The translations under genes and the position numbers were made by a program. Source: Arthrobacter rhombi (lineage in GTDB: Bacteria > Actinomycetota > Actinomycetes > Actinomycetales > Micrococcaceae). Taken from it: 64,000 nucleotides of DNA. Positions 44,667 to 53,612 of this stretch are shown one piece after another. The DNA is taken from positions 36,947 to 100,946 of the forward strand of contig NZ_FUHW01000037.1 of NCBI RefSeq assembly GCF_900163545.1. The letters run 5' to 3'. Position 1 is the stretch's first letter. Each line of letters begins with the position of its first letter. The notes beneath the pieces were generated by a model. That model searched no databases, had not been told where the DNA came from, and saw nothing but the letters and a program-made list of their open reading frames with translations.

Positions 44667-44887
44667 AGATAATCCAGCGCCCGACCAGCCCGCCAGCCGG
44701 TCCACAAGGCAAAAATGGCCGACCCCGCCGCGGCCACAGCCCCGATGATGACCAGCGGCTGCATTTGCTGCCCCTGATCTGCGCTCCAGTTCAGCGTGAG
44801 TCCGGCGGCAATTCCACAGCCGATGGATACCAACCACAGCACAAGGGTGGCAACGAACATCCCGGCGACCGAGTGCGGGCGATTCAT
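44648..44887 (-). CDS. Small two-helix membrane protein
   Basis: A 79-aa protein with two hydrophobic helices at about 8-30 and 43-65, and a short polar loop between. AGGAGGAA precedes ATG 44887 by about 6 nt, which supports it as a real gene; the longer frame to 44959 is a non-membrane Arg/Ser-rich extension and is rejected. The stop codon lies inside the terminator stem. No family is recognised. Confidence 0.72.
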   Translation of the reverse strand: MNRPHSVAGMFVATLVLWLVSIGCGIAAGLTLNWSADQGQQMQPLVIIGAVAAAGSAIFALWTGWRAGRALDYLVANAR

Positions 44888-44968
44888 GGGGTTCCTCCTA
44901 GAAGACGACGACAGCGCCAGCGTATCCCGCCGCCGTCGGGACCCACCCGCCGATGGCATGATGGTTGC

Positions 44969-45421
44969 ATGAGTGAAACCCAGGATTCCAACACCCGTTC
45001 CATCGAGTTATCCCGTAATAAAACGGGCCACTACACCGCACGGAATGCGGCAGGAGCCGAGGTCGAATTCGGCCAGGGAGAGGGATTGCTCTCCCCCGTG
45101 GAACTCCTCTTGGCAGCCATCGCCGGCTGCTCCGCCATCGACGTGGACGTCGCCACCTCACGCAGCGCTGAACCGACCAGATTTGAGGTCGCCGCCTCGG
45201 GCGACAAGGTCGCCGACGAGGGCGGTGCCAGCCGGATGGAGAACCTGAATCTGGCTTTCAAGCTGGCCTTCGGCGATGACGCCGCCGGCCAGAAGGCGGC
45301 CAGCATGGTCGAACGCCTCGTCAAGCTCTCCCACGATAAGCACTGCACGGTCTCACGCACCGTTGAACAGGGAACCCCTGTCGGTTTCGACGTTGAGGTC
45401 TCGACGGGCGAATCGGTTTAA
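44969..45421 (+). CDS. OsmC family protein
   Basis: A 150-aa OsmC/Ohr superfamily protein. Conserved parts are LLSPVELLLAAIAGCSAIDVDV with the first redox Cys at about 55, and a late KHCTVSRTV with the second Cys. These form the thiol peroxidase site acting on organic hydroperoxides. Members of this YhfA/OsmC branch are less well characterised. It is a single-gene unit diverging from the small membrane protein. Confidence 0.88.
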   Translation: MSETQDSNTRSIELSRNKTGHYTARNAAGAEVEFGQGEGLLSPVELLLAAIAGCSAIDVDVATSRSAEPTRFEVAASGDKVADEGGASRMENLNLAFKLAFGDDAAGQKAASMVERLVKLSHDKHCTVSRTVEQGTPVGFDVEVSTGESV

Positions 45422-45448
45422 ATCCGGGCACCTCGTAGGGTGCGTGCT

Positions 45449-45772
45449 TCAGGCGTCGACCTGGAGTTCGCCCATCTGCTCCCAGCCTTCGCCTTCGACC
45501 TGACGGCTGACGATCTGCGGGGTCTCGGCCAAGGTCGGCCGCATGGCCTCCAGACCGTCGGCGAAGTGCTGGCTGCGGACGTGGGCCTCACCGGCCCCGT
45601 CCTGGAAAGCCTCGACGAGTACGAACTCGTTTTCCGTTTCAACGCTGCGCGACCACTCGAACCAGAGGTTGCCTTCCTCGGCGCGCGTGGCCTCGGTGAA
45701 GGGTCGGGTGATCTCGAGGAACGAGTCGACGAATTCGGGCTTGACCTTGTATTTCACGACAATGAAAATCAT
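45449..45772 (-). CDS. Antibiotic biosynthesis monooxygenase (ABM/YgiN-like) domain protein
   Basis: A 107-aa dimeric ferredoxin-like alpha-beta barrel protein: MIFIVVKYKVKPEFVDSFLEI at the start, EGNLWFEWSRSVE in the middle, VLVEAFQDGAGEAHVRSQHF near 65. Family members include quinone monooxygenase YgiN and LsrG. It lies 9 nt downstream of the YjbR-like gene on the same strand and may be co-transcribed with it. Confidence 0.88.
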   Translation of the reverse strand: MIFIVVKYKVKPEFVDSFLEITRPFTEATRAEEGNLWFEWSRSVETENEFVLVEAFQDGAGEAHVRSQHFADGLEAMRPTLAETPQIVSRQVEGEGWEQMGELQVDA

Positions 45773-45781
45773 GCGACCAGC

Positions 45782-46171
45782 CTATCCCCGAGTCAGCCCC
45801 TTCCACCCCAGACGTTCGCGCTCGGCCTTCGGCAGTGATTCAACGACCAGGTCGTAGGAGTCCTCGATCAGGTCGCGCACCGTGGCATCGTCAAGGGATC
45901 CGGCGCAGGCCACGGTGTTCCAGTGTTTTTTGCTCATATGGTATCCGGGAGTGATTTCCGGGTGCGCAGCACGCAGCTGGTCGGCCAGGATCGGCTCGCA
46001 TTTCAGGTTCGCCCGCGCCGGGTCCGATCCGTCCCAGAGCAGGGCGAACATCTTCACCCGTCCTTCAGGCGATCCTGCCACCTTGAAAACGGTCGCACCG
46101 GGACCGAACGGGTGGTCCTCGAAGGCACCCGGCAACCCGAGGCAGTAGTCACGGAAGGCTGAGTCGTCCAT
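45782..46171 (-). CDS. MmcQ/YjbR family protein
   Basis: A 129-aa CyaY-like-fold protein. FRDYCLGLPGAFEDHPFG near residue 5 and EITPGYHMSKKHWNTV near 80 are diagnostic of the family. Despite the common name DNA-binding protein, a function is not established. ATG 46171 lies 8 nt after AGGA; a GTG seven codons upstream is possible. Confidence 0.9.
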   Translation of the reverse strand: MDDSAFRDYCLGLPGAFEDHPFGPGATVFKVAGSPEGRVKMFALLWDGSDPARANLKCEPILADQLRAAHPEITPGYHMSKKHWNTVACAGSLDDATVRDLIEDSYDLVVESLPKAERERLGWKGLTRG

Positions 46172-46185
46172 ACCCGGCATCCTAC

Positions 46186-46228
46186 GCGGCACGACGCCGG
46201 CACCCGAGGGGCGCCGGCGTCGTGCCGC
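46186..46228 (-). terminator. Terminator of the polyol importer operon
   Basis: A perfect 16-bp stem (GCGGCACGACGCCGGC at 46186-46201 with GCCGGCGTCGTGCCGC at 46213-46228) lies 20 nt past the stop of the last permease gene. The T-tract is poor, but the position and stability fit a terminator. Confidence 0.8.
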
Positions 46229-46247
46229 AGGAAGAAGTGGCTGTTGT

Positions 46248-47135
46248 TTATTTCACCGCACCCATCGACAGACCACGGACCAGCTGCTTTTGCGCCAACC
46301 AACCGGCCAGGACCACCGGCAGCGAGGCCAACACCGAGGCCGCCGACAGCTGGGCGAGGAACAGCCCCTCACTGGTCATCTGCGATATCAGGAACACCGG
46401 GACCGTCGCCGCCTTCGCGGCGGTGAGGTTCAGGGCAAAGAAGAACTCGTTCCAGGAGAAGATCACACAAATCAGCGCGGTCGCCGCGATACCCGGGGTG
46501 ACCATCGGGATCAACACGGAGCGCAACGTCTTGATCAGCCCGGCACCGTCCACCGATGCGGCTTCCAGCACCTCCCCGGGGACCTCCTGGAAGAAGGAAC
46601 GCATCATCCACACGGCGATCGGCAGGTTCATGGCCGTGTAGAGGATGACCAACGTCCAGATGCTGTCCAGGGCCCGCAACTGACCGGAGATCACATAGAT
46701 CGGCATGATCACCGCGACGATCGGGAGCATCTTGGTGGAGATGAAGAAGAACAACACGTCATTGGTCTTCTTCACCGGCCGGATACTCAACGCGTAGGAC
46801 GCCGGAATGGCCAGGAGGATCACCAACAGCGTCGAAACACCGGTGGCAATAAGCGAGTTCAGGAAGTAGGGGGCGGCATCCGAGCCCAGAACCGCCTTGT
46901 ACTGATCCAGCGTGGGTTCGAAGAAGAAGCTGGGCGGACTCGAAGCGGCCACGTTCTCCTGTTTGAAGGAGGTCATCACCATCCACGCGATCGGGGCGAA
47001 GAACACCAGTGCGGCGATCCAGGTGAACGTGGTCAGCAGACTCCCGCTGATCACCCCCTTCCGGCGCGGTTTATAGACTTCAGGATTCTCGGCCCGGGTG
47101 CCGGGCCCTGCGGCTTGTTGGGTCGTGGTGCTCAT
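46248..47135 (-). CDS. Carbohydrate/polyol ABC transporter permease (MalG/SmoG-type)
   Basis: A 295-aa permease with six helices. The EAA loop EVLEAASVDGAGLIKTLRSVLIPM near residue 200 and the ending QKQLVRGLSMGAVK are typical of CUT1-family inner subunits. The pattern LRALDSIWTLVILYTAMNLP is close to sorbitol/mannitol permeases. It overlaps the other permease gene by 4 nt. No ATPase gene accompanies the operon, so a shared MsiK-type ATPase from elsewhere is probably used, as is common in actinobacteria. Confidence 0.88.
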   Translation of the reverse strand: MSTTTQQAAGPGTRAENPEVYKPRRKGVISGSLLTTFTWIAALVFFAPIAWMVMTSFKQENVAASSPPSFFFEPTLDQYKAVLGSDAAPYFLNSLIATGVSTLLVILLAIPASYALSIRPVKKTNDVLFFFISTKMLPIVAVIMPIYVISGQLRALDSIWTLVILYTAMNLPIAVWMMRSFFQEVPGEVLEAASVDGAGLIKTLRSVLIPMVTPGIAATALICVIFSWNEFFFALNLTAAKAATVPVFLISQMTSEGLFLAQLSAASVLASLPVVLAGWLAQKQLVRGLSMGAVK

Positions 47136-48088
47136 GACAGCTCCTTGTCGTCGAAGCTGCGGAAGATCAAGCGCAGCGCAAAGGTGGCGATGAGGATCGT
47201 CGCGATGACGACCACGACGCCCATGGCGGCCGCCTGGCCGATATCGAAACCGAGGAAGGCACGTTGGTAGATGTAGAACGGCAGGTTCGCGCTAGCCGTG
47301 CCGGGCCCGCCGGCGGTCATCAGGTAGATCTGGTCGAAAGTGTTGACCACGTAGATCGAACCCAGCAACACGGCCAGTTCCATATACCTGCGCAGTTGCG
47401 GCATGGTCACCCAGGTGAAGGTCTTCCACCAGCCGGCGCCATCCAGCGAAGCGGCTTCCAGGACGTCCTTGGATTGGGCCTGCAGCCCGGCTAGGACCAG
47501 CAGCATCATGAAGGGGGTCCACTGCCACACCAGGGCGATCACCACCGACAGCAGCGGTGCGGATGAGGTGAAGTCGATCGGTCCGATCCCGACGAGTCCG
47601 AGCACCCAGTTGACCATCCCGTAACTGGGGTTGAGCATCGAAACGCTCCACAGCAGCGAGGAGGCCACCGGCATGATCAGGAACGGGGTGATCAGCAGGG
47701 TCCGCACGATCCCCCGGCCCAAGAATTCCCGGTCCAGGAGAATCGCGAAGAACGTGCCCAGGACCAGGGCCACGGCAACACAGCCCAAGGTGATCACCAC
47801 CGAGTTCACCGCGGCGACCCGGAACGTGGAATCGGAGAAGATGTCCACGAAGTTCTGCAGTCCCACGAAGATATTGCCGTCAGGACGCAACAGGTTCCAG
47901 GAACGCAGCGAATACCAGATGGTCAGCAGGAAGGGCAGCTGGGTGACGACGATCGTGAAGATCAGTGCGGGAAGTAGCGGCAGCCGGCGGCTCCACCCCT
48001 CCCGACGCTGGGCGCGACGCTGTTGCGCTGCGTGCGTTTCGGAGCCGGCGGCCGCTTGCTGGCGGTCCGGCTGGGTCAACGTGCTCAT
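47132..48088 (-). CDS. Carbohydrate/polyol ABC transporter permease (MalF/SmoF-type)
   Basis: A 318-aa permease with a 35-residue cytoplasmic head, six helices from about residue 38, and the EAA loop DVLEAASLDGAGWWKTFTWVTMPQL near 212-236. It pairs with the downstream permease to make the channel. The gene lies 3 nt after the binding-protein gene, and all three are on one transcript starting near 49.5 kb. Confidence 0.88.
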   Translation of the reverse strand: MSTLTQPDRQQAAAGSETHAAQQRRAQRREGWSRRLPLLPALIFTIVVTQLPFLLTIWYSLRSWNLLRPDGNIFVGLQNFVDIFSDSTFRVAAVNSVVITLGCVAVALVLGTFFAILLDREFLGRGIVRTLLITPFLIMPVASSLLWSVSMLNPSYGMVNWVLGLVGIGPIDFTSSAPLLSVVIALVWQWTPFMMLLVLAGLQAQSKDVLEAASLDGAGWWKTFTWVTMPQLRRYMELAVLLGSIYVVNTFDQIYLMTAGGPGTASANLPFYIYQRAFLGFDIGQAAAMGVVVVIATILIATFALRLIFRSFDDKELS

Positions 48089-48091
48089 GGC

Positions 48092-49459
48092 CTAGCCCTT
48101 CTTCTGGTAGGTCCGGGCCACGGTGGCCGCGAAGTCCTGCGATTGGCGCAGCGCCTCTTCGACGCTTTGGCTTCCGGCGATGGAGGCTGAGATCTGCTGC
48201 GCCACCCGGGTGCCGAGGTCCTGAAATTCGGGGATTCCCACGAACTGCAGTCCGGTATAGGGCACCGGATGGACCATGGACTTGTCCTGGGTGGCATTGC
48301 CCATGGCCTTCAAGGTCGGTGTCGCATAGTCCTTGGCGATCGCGGCATATTCGGGGATTTCATAGGTGGAGGTGCGGCTGCCCGGGGGCAGCCGTTCCCA
48401 ACCGATGGAGTTGCCGACCAGTTTCAGGTATTCCTTATTGGTCATCCAGGCGATGAAATCCCAGGCGGCCTGCTTCTTCCGGCTGGTTTCGGGGATGGCC
48501 AGCGCCCAGGTGTAGAGCCAGCCGGCCGAATCGGTCTCCTTGACCGGTGCCAGGGCATAGTTGGTCTTGCCGGTGACCTTCGATGAGGACGGGTCCTCAA
48601 TGGAGGAGACCATGGCCGTGGCGTCATACCACATGGCCGCATTTCCTTGGGAGAAGCGGGTAATGCAGTCGCCGTAGCCCGAGGTCGCTGCCCCGGGCTG
48701 ACCGTAGCTGCGCACCAGGTCCACATAGCCGGCGACTGCCTCGTGGACCTCGGGGCTATCCAGGGTGGCGTTCCAGTCCTCGTCGAACCAGCGGCCACCG
48801 TAGGTGTTGATGACGGTGTCCAGCGGTGCCATCACTTCGCCCCAGCCGGCCAGTCCGCGCAGGCAAATCCCCGAGAAACCCTTCTCCGGCGCGTGAAGTT
48901 TCTGCGCGAATCCGCGGATCTGTTCCCAGGTCGGCTGTTCGGGCATGCTCAGCCCCGCCTTCTCGAAGAGGTCTTCGCGGTAGACCACGAACGAGGACTC
49001 TCCGTAGAACGGCACCGAGTATTGGCCCCCCCGATGGGTCAGTGCCTCACGGATGGTCGGAATGAAATCTTTGGCATCGTAGCCTTCGGTCTGTTCCATA
49101 TAGGGACTCAGATCGGTGATCCAGCCGTTTTCTGCCCACATCGGCGTCTCGTAGTTGGAGATCATCACGACATCGAACTCCCCGCCTTCGGTGGCTACGG
49201 AGGCGGTGATCTTCGCGCGGGCCTCGTTTTCGGGAAGCGAGACGAAACGGACATCGATCCCCGGGTGCTTGGACCGGAAGTCATCCATCAAGGAGATCGC
49301 ATCGGTCATCTGCGGGTTGGAGACGATGGCGACGATCAGGCTGGTCTTCCCTCCCGCCGTCGCCTGTCCCGAACAGGCACTGAGCCCTGCAGCGGCCATG
49401 GCACCGAGCCCTGCCCCCATGAATCCTCGGCGGCTGAGGGAGAAATCCCGTATCGCCAT
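48092..49459 (-). CDS. Sugar/polyol-binding lipoprotein (CUT1 solute-binding protein)
   Basis: This 455-aa protein has both a Tat motif (SRRGFMG, residues 9-15) and a lipobox LSAC (Cys29), so it is probably exported folded and lipid-anchored. A SBP_bac_1 fold follows, with aromatic ligand-site residues such as SWFDEDW-like and WYDATAM segments. GGAGCA precedes the ATG by 6 nt. Operator-like half-sites lie immediately upstream, facing the diverging SorC regulator. Neighbouring polyol dehydrogenase and xylulokinase suggest mannitol, sorbitol or arabitol as ligand. Confidence 0.88.
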   Translation of the reverse strand: MAIRDFSLSRRGFMGAGLGAMAAAGLSACSGQATAGGKTSLIVAIVSNPQMTDAISLMDDFRSKHPGIDVRFVSLPENEARAKITASVATEGGEFDVVMISNYETPMWAENGWITDLSPYMEQTEGYDAKDFIPTIREALTHRGGQYSVPFYGESSFVVYREDLFEKAGLSMPEQPTWEQIRGFAQKLHAPEKGFSGICLRGLAGWGEVMAPLDTVINTYGGRWFDEDWNATLDSPEVHEAVAGYVDLVRSYGQPGAATSGYGDCITRFSQGNAAMWYDATAMVSSIEDPSSSKVTGKTNYALAPVKETDSAGWLYTWALAIPETSRKKQAAWDFIAWMTNKEYLKLVGNSIGWERLPPGSRTSTYEIPEYAAIAKDYATPTLKAMGNATQDKSMVHPVPYTGLQFVGIPEFQDLGTRVAQQISASIAGSQSVEEALRQSQDFAATVARTYQKKG

Positions 49460-49486
49460 GATGTGCTCCTCGCCCGAGCGATCATT

Positions 49487-49577
49487 TCGCTCATGTGATA
49501 TCTACCAACTGCTCATTTGTTATGTGACTCTAGTCATATAAGATCATTTGAGCAAGACATTCAACTCACATGAGTCC
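49487..49577. promoter_or_regulatory. Repeated SorC-type operator half-sites
   Basis: Several copies of a TGCTCATWTG / CAWATGAGC half-site lie between the diverging genes: CGCTCATGTG at 49488-49497, TGCTCATTTG at 49510-49519, CATTTGAGCA at 49545-49554, and the near-palindrome ACTCACATGAGT around 49564-49575. The same half-site occurs in the promoter of the polyol dehydrogenase. This is the expected multi-site pattern for a tetrameric SorC regulator. Confidence 0.7.
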
Positions 49578-49617
49578 GACACGACGGAGTGCCGGCCTAA
49601 ACGAAGGAAGCCACCCC

Positions 49618-50580
49618 ATGCCCGAACGGCACGAGGAAATGTTGGCGCAGATCGCCAGCGAGTATTACCTCGAAAACACCTCCAAGGTCGAGATCGCCAA
49701 GACCCACGGGATCTCCCGCTTCCAGGTCGCCCGCTATCTTGATGAGGCACGCCACGAAGGAATCGTGCAGATCACCATCCGTCGCCCCGCAGCCGTACCC
49801 GTCGAAGAAGCGGAACTGGCCCGCGCCCTCGGCATCACGACGGTGACCATCGCCCCGACCCCGACGGGGGCCCTCGACGAACGCGACCGGCTGGCCCGTG
49901 CCGCGGCAGGAGTCGTCGCCCGGGTCGTCACCGAGGGATGCCGACTGGGGGTCTCCTGGTCGCGCACCTTGCAGGCCATGGCCGGACACCTGCCAACACT
50001 GCCCGGTTGCGACGTCGTCCAGCTCGCCGGCTCCATCACCGTCACCGGCGGCAGCGGTTCGGGGGCGCTGATCCATCGGCTCGGAGCAGCAGCCGGTGGC
50101 CGGACCTGGCCCCTGCCGGCCCCGCTCATCCTTGAAACGGCCGAGACGGCCGCGAGCCTGCGCCGCCAGCCGGAGATCTCCGACGCCCTGAAGGCAGCGG
50201 AGGATCTCGATGTCGCCGTCGTCGCCCTGGGCGATTGGGCCCCCGGGAAGTCGACCGTCTATGAACGCCTCTCCCCCACCCAGCGTCGGGCCGCCACCGC
50301 GGCGGGCACCGTCGCCGAATGTTCGGGCCGACTGCTGGCCGCCGACGGTTCGGCGGCAGCGGCAGGGGTCGATGATTGTGTCATCGCCGTCTCACTGGCC
50401 CAGCTGAAAGCCACCCCGCAAGTGGTGATGGTCGCCCCCAGCCCGGACGGTGTCGCGGGGGTCCGCGCTGCGGTGGCCGCCGGAATCGTGAACCACTTGG
50501 TCCTCGGCCCGTCACTGGCCCACGCCCTGGCCACAGAGCTTGACCTGATTGAAGCAACCGCGACGGAGGATCCGGCATGA
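49618..50580 (+). CDS. SorC/DeoR-type sugar-binding transcriptional regulator
   Basis: A 320-aa regulator. The N-terminal helix-turn-helix (SKVEIAKTHGISRFQVARYLDEARHEGIV, about residues 22-50) is followed by a SorC effector domain (60-315) of the phosphosugar-isomerase-like fold. GAAGGAAG precedes ATG 49618; the ATG at 49570 lacks one. It diverges from the polyol importer and is coupled by ATGA to xylulokinase. It probably senses a phosphorylated sugar such as xylulose 5-phosphate and controls the two operator regions. Confidence 0.88.
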   Translation: MPERHEEMLAQIASEYYLENTSKVEIAKTHGISRFQVARYLDEARHEGIVQITIRRPAAVPVEEAELARALGITTVTIAPTPTGALDERDRLARAAAGVVARVVTEGCRLGVSWSRTLQAMAGHLPTLPGCDVVQLAGSITVTGGSGSGALIHRLGAAAGGRTWPLPAPLILETAETAASLRRQPEISDALKAAEDLDVAVVALGDWAPGKSTVYERLSPTQRRAATAAGTVAECSGRLLAADGSAAAAGVDDCVIAVSLAQLKATPQVVMVAPSPDGVAGVRAAVAAGIVNHLVLGPSLAHALATELDLIEATATEDPA

Positions 50581-51980
50581 GCGACGTCGTCGTCGGCATT
50601 GATTCCTCGACCCAGTCCTGCAAGGTGCTGGTCCTGGATGCCGCCACCGGGGCCGAATTGCGCTCGGCCAAGGTGGCCCATCCCGATGGGACCAGCATCG
50701 ATCCGCGGATCTGGGCCGCCGCCCTGCACCGCGCCTGGAAAGAAGCAGACCCGGCGGGGGCGGGTACAGTCATCGGCGTCGGGCTGGCCGCCCAACAGCA
50801 TGGCATGGTCGCCCTGGACGCGGCCGGGGAACCGGTCTTCGATGCGCTGTTGTGGAACGACACCCGCAGCGCTCCCGAGGCCGCGGCCATGGTCTCCGAC
50901 CACGGGGCCGATTTCTGGGCCCGCGAGGTGGGGTCGGTCCCGGTGGCCTCCTTCACCCTGACGAAGCTGGCCTGGCTGGCCCGGAACGAGCCCGAAGCCG
51001 CGGCACGGGTGCACCGCGTGGTGCTGCCCCACGATTATCTGAACCACGTGCTCACGGGCAGCTGGTTCACGGATCGCTCCGATACCAGCGGCACCGCCTA
51101 TTACCACCCTGCTACCGGATACCTCCCCGAACTGCTGACCGAATATTTCGGTCGCGCCCCCGAGCTACCCGAGGTGATCGCCCCGGACGCCGTCGGCGGC
51201 CACCTCCTGCCCGAGTTCGGGGCCGACGGGGCGGTTGTCTCGGCGGGCGCCGGCGACAATGCCGCAGCCGCCCTGGGCCTGGGCCTGCAATCCAGGGAAA
51301 TTGCGGTGTCCATCGGCACCTCGGGCACCGTTTTCGCCTCCGTACCGGATCGCCCCACCGCGGACCCCACGGGGGCGGTGGCCGGATTCGCCGACGCCAC
51401 CGGCGGCTACCTCCCCTTGCTCGCGGTGATCAATTCGGCCCGGGTGATGGCCACCACCGCCGAACTGCTCGGCGTTGGGCTGGCTGAATTCGACCGGCTC
51501 GCCTCCTCCGGGGACCCGTTGGCCGGAGGACTGAACCTCATGCCCTATTTCGATGGCGAACGCACGCCCAATCTTCCGGGAGCCTCCGGGTCCCTGACCG
51601 GTATGAGCCGGGCCTCGTTGACCCGGGAGAATCTGGCCCGATCCTCCGTCCTGGCCGTGATGAATTCGCTGGCCGATGCCGCCGAAGCCCTCTCCGAGGT
51701 GTCGCGTCCGGCCCAACGGGCACTACTGATCGGCGGTGGCGCCCGCTCGGCATCCTTGCGGGCGGTGGCCCCCGAACTGCTGGGAATCAACGTGGACGTC
51801 CTGGAAGCCGGCGAATACGTGGCCCTGGGCGCCGCCCGGCAGGCCGCGTGGGCGGCCACCGGGGAATTGCCGGTCTTCGAGCGGCACGCCCAGGCCCGCC
51901 TCAGTCCGTCGGGCGACGGCTGGGGGCGGGAATCGCGCACCCTGTACGCCGCCGAACGCACCCGCCTCTATGGGGTGTAG
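50577..51980 (+). CDS. xylB: Xylulokinase (FGGY family)
   Basis: A 467-aa FGGY carbohydrate kinase. DSSTQSCKVLVLD near residue 9 is the phosphate-1 motif, AAQQHGMVALD and LLWNDTRS form the substrate site, and SIGTSGTVFA with GGGARSASLRAVAPELL are the nucleotide-site blocks of xylulokinases. It phosphorylates D-xylulose, the product expected from arabitol or xylitol oxidation, or D-fructose-like ketoses more weakly. It is coupled to the sorC-type regulator and convergent with the dehydrogenase. Confidence 0.88.
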   Translation: MSDVVVGIDSSTQSCKVLVLDAATGAELRSAKVAHPDGTSIDPRIWAAALHRAWKEADPAGAGTVIGVGLAAQQHGMVALDAAGEPVFDALLWNDTRSAPEAAAMVSDHGADFWAREVGSVPVASFTLTKLAWLARNEPEAAARVHRVVLPHDYLNHVLTGSWFTDRSDTSGTAYYHPATGYLPELLTEYFGRAPELPEVIAPDAVGGHLLPEFGADGAVVSAGAGDNAAAALGLGLQSREIAVSIGTSGTVFASVPDRPTADPTGAVAGFADATGGYLPLLAVINSARVMATTAELLGVGLAEFDRLASSGDPLAGGLNLMPYFDGERTPNLPGASGSLTGMSRASLTRENLARSSVLAVMNSLADAAEALSEVSRPAQRALLIGGGARSASLRAVAPELLGINVDVLEAGEYVALGAARQAAWAATGELPVFERHAQARLSPSGDGWGRESRTLYAAERTRLYGV

Positions 51981-52015
51981 GCCCCTTCTCGAGGCTGCCG
52001 CAGGGAGGCGGAGTC

Positions 52016-53500
52016 CTAGTTCCAGCCGTCCTCACGGAGGGTGCGCAGCAGGGCCAGCGCCCCGCCGTCGTCCAGGATGGCCAAGGCCTGCAGATAGGGC
52101 TTGGTGAAGTCCTCGTGGTCGACCAGATCGCCGAAGAGTTCCCGGTCGCGCAGGAACGCCAACGGGTCCTCATCCTGGGCGGCCGCGGCGGCGAGGACGC
52201 GATCCCGGAGCCGGTCGACGACCTCGATGGGCTGCCCTGCCTCGTCGACCCCGCGGGCGTAGCGGGCCCAGGAAGCGACGATCGCGGCACTCAGGCGCAC
52301 CGCTCCGCCGTCGGACAGGTTCGCCCGGATGACCGGGACCAGCCAGGTGGGGATCCGATCGGAGGATTCAGCGGCCAGCCGGGCCAGGGTGTCCTGGACC
52401 TGTTCGTTGGCGAAACGTTCGATGAGCTCGTGCCGGTAGGCGTCCAGGTCGATCCCCGGCACGGGCTTGAGTGTGGGGGTGGCCTCGCGTTCCATATAGG
52501 CGAGGAGGAACTCGACGAGCAGCGGGTCGGAGCAGGCCTCGTGGGCGAAGCGGTACCCGGCGAGGTAGCCAAGGTAGGCGATGCCCTGGTGGCTGCAGTT
52601 GAGCAGGCGTAGTTTCATCAGCTCATAGGGTTCAACGTCGTCGACGAGCTGGACTCCTACCGACCCCCAGTCGGGGCGCCCGGCGGGGAATCTGTCCTCC
52701 AGGACCCATTGGATGAAGTCCTCGCAGACCACCGGCCAGGCGTCTTCCACACCGTATTCGGCCGCAATGTCAGCCCGGTCGGCATCGGTGGTGACCGGGG
52801 TGATCCGATCGACCATGGAGTTCGGGAAGGGCACCTGCTCGGCCACCCACGCTCCGAGCTCCGGATCCTTCAACCGGGCGAAGGCGGTGAAGACCTTTGC
52901 GGCCAGGTGGCCGTTGCCTTGGATGTTGTCGCAACTCATCACCGTGAACGGCGCGACTCCGGCGGCTCGGCGGCGACGCAGCGCCTCGGTGACGAACCCG
53001 AACGTGGTGGTTGGTACGGCATCCTCGGCCAGATCGGCGGCGACCGCAGGGGTAGTGGCGTCGAATTCCCCGGTGGAGGGGTTGTAGTTATAGCCCCCCT
53101 CGGTCACGGTGAGCGACACGATCCGCACCATCGGGTCGGTGAGCTGCGCCAGGACCAGCTCGGGACCGTCCGGGGCATAAAGGTAGCGGGCGATCGAACC
53201 GACGACCCGGGCATCGCGCGTTCCATCGGGGGCCTTGGACACCAAGGTATACAGGCCGTCCTGCTCGGCCATGACATCACGCATGCGCTGGTCGTGGGGC
53301 ATGAGCCCGACGCCGCAGATGGCCCAGTCCAGATCCTGACCCGAGTTCATCAACGCGTCGAGATACATCGCCTGGTGGGCCCGATGGAAGCCGCCGACAC
53401 CAAAGTGCACGATGCCGATGCGTCGTTGCCCCAGTGGATACCCGGGCACTGCGACCAGGTCGTTGAGTTCGGCTAGGGCCCCGGCCTGCAGACGCGTCAT
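52016..53500 (-). CDS. Long-chain polyol dehydrogenase (mannitol/arabitol 2-dehydrogenase family)
   Basis: A 494-aa NAD-dependent enzyme of the mannitol dehydrogenase family. IGIVHFGVGGFHRAHQAMY is the Rossmann motif and FPNSMVDRITP a conserved active-site region. Catalytic Lys is in YELMKLRLLNCSHQ, as in Pseudomonas mannitol 2-dehydrogenase. It oxidises mannitol to fructose, or arabitol to xylulose; the adjacent xylulokinase favours the latter. GGAGCA stands 6 nt before ATG 53500; the longer frame to 53545 runs into the operators. Its promoter carries the SorC half-sites. Confidence 0.9.
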   Translation of the reverse strand: MTRLQAGALAELNDLVAVPGYPLGQRRIGIVHFGVGGFHRAHQAMYLDALMNSGQDLDWAICGVGLMPHDQRMRDVMAEQDGLYTLVSKAPDGTRDARVVGSIARYLYAPDGPELVLAQLTDPMVRIVSLTVTEGGYNYNPSTGEFDATTPAVAADLAEDAVPTTTFGFVTEALRRRRAAGVAPFTVMSCDNIQGNGHLAAKVFTAFARLKDPELGAWVAEQVPFPNSMVDRITPVTTDADRADIAAEYGVEDAWPVVCEDFIQWVLEDRFPAGRPDWGSVGVQLVDDVEPYELMKLRLLNCSHQGIAYLGYLAGYRFAHEACSDPLLVEFLLAYMEREATPTLKPVPGIDLDAYRHELIERFANEQVQDTLARLAAESSDRIPTWLVPVIRANLSDGGAVRLSAAIVASWARYARGVDEAGQPIEVVDRLRDRVLAAAAAQDEDPLAFLRDRELFGDLVDHEDFTKPYLQALAILDDGGALALLRTLREDGWN

Positions 53501-53542
53501 GATGTGCTCCGATCGTGATGTAGCTAACAAATCCGAGCATAA

Positions 53543-53574
53543 CATATGAGCAAACCAGTTGACTCAAATGAGCG
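53543..53574. promoter_or_regulatory. SorC-type operator pair upstream of polyol dehydrogenase
   Basis: CATATGAGCA (53543-53552) and CTCAAATGAG within 53563-53572 (CAAATGAGCG at 53565-53574) repeat the half-site found at 49.5 kb. They lie 43-74 nt before the dehydrogenase start and also upstream of the diverging MFS gene, which may be co-regulated. Confidence 0.7.
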
Positions 53575-53612
53575 CGATATGCTGATGGTCTCCCTTGCTA
53601 GGGTGGGGCCTC

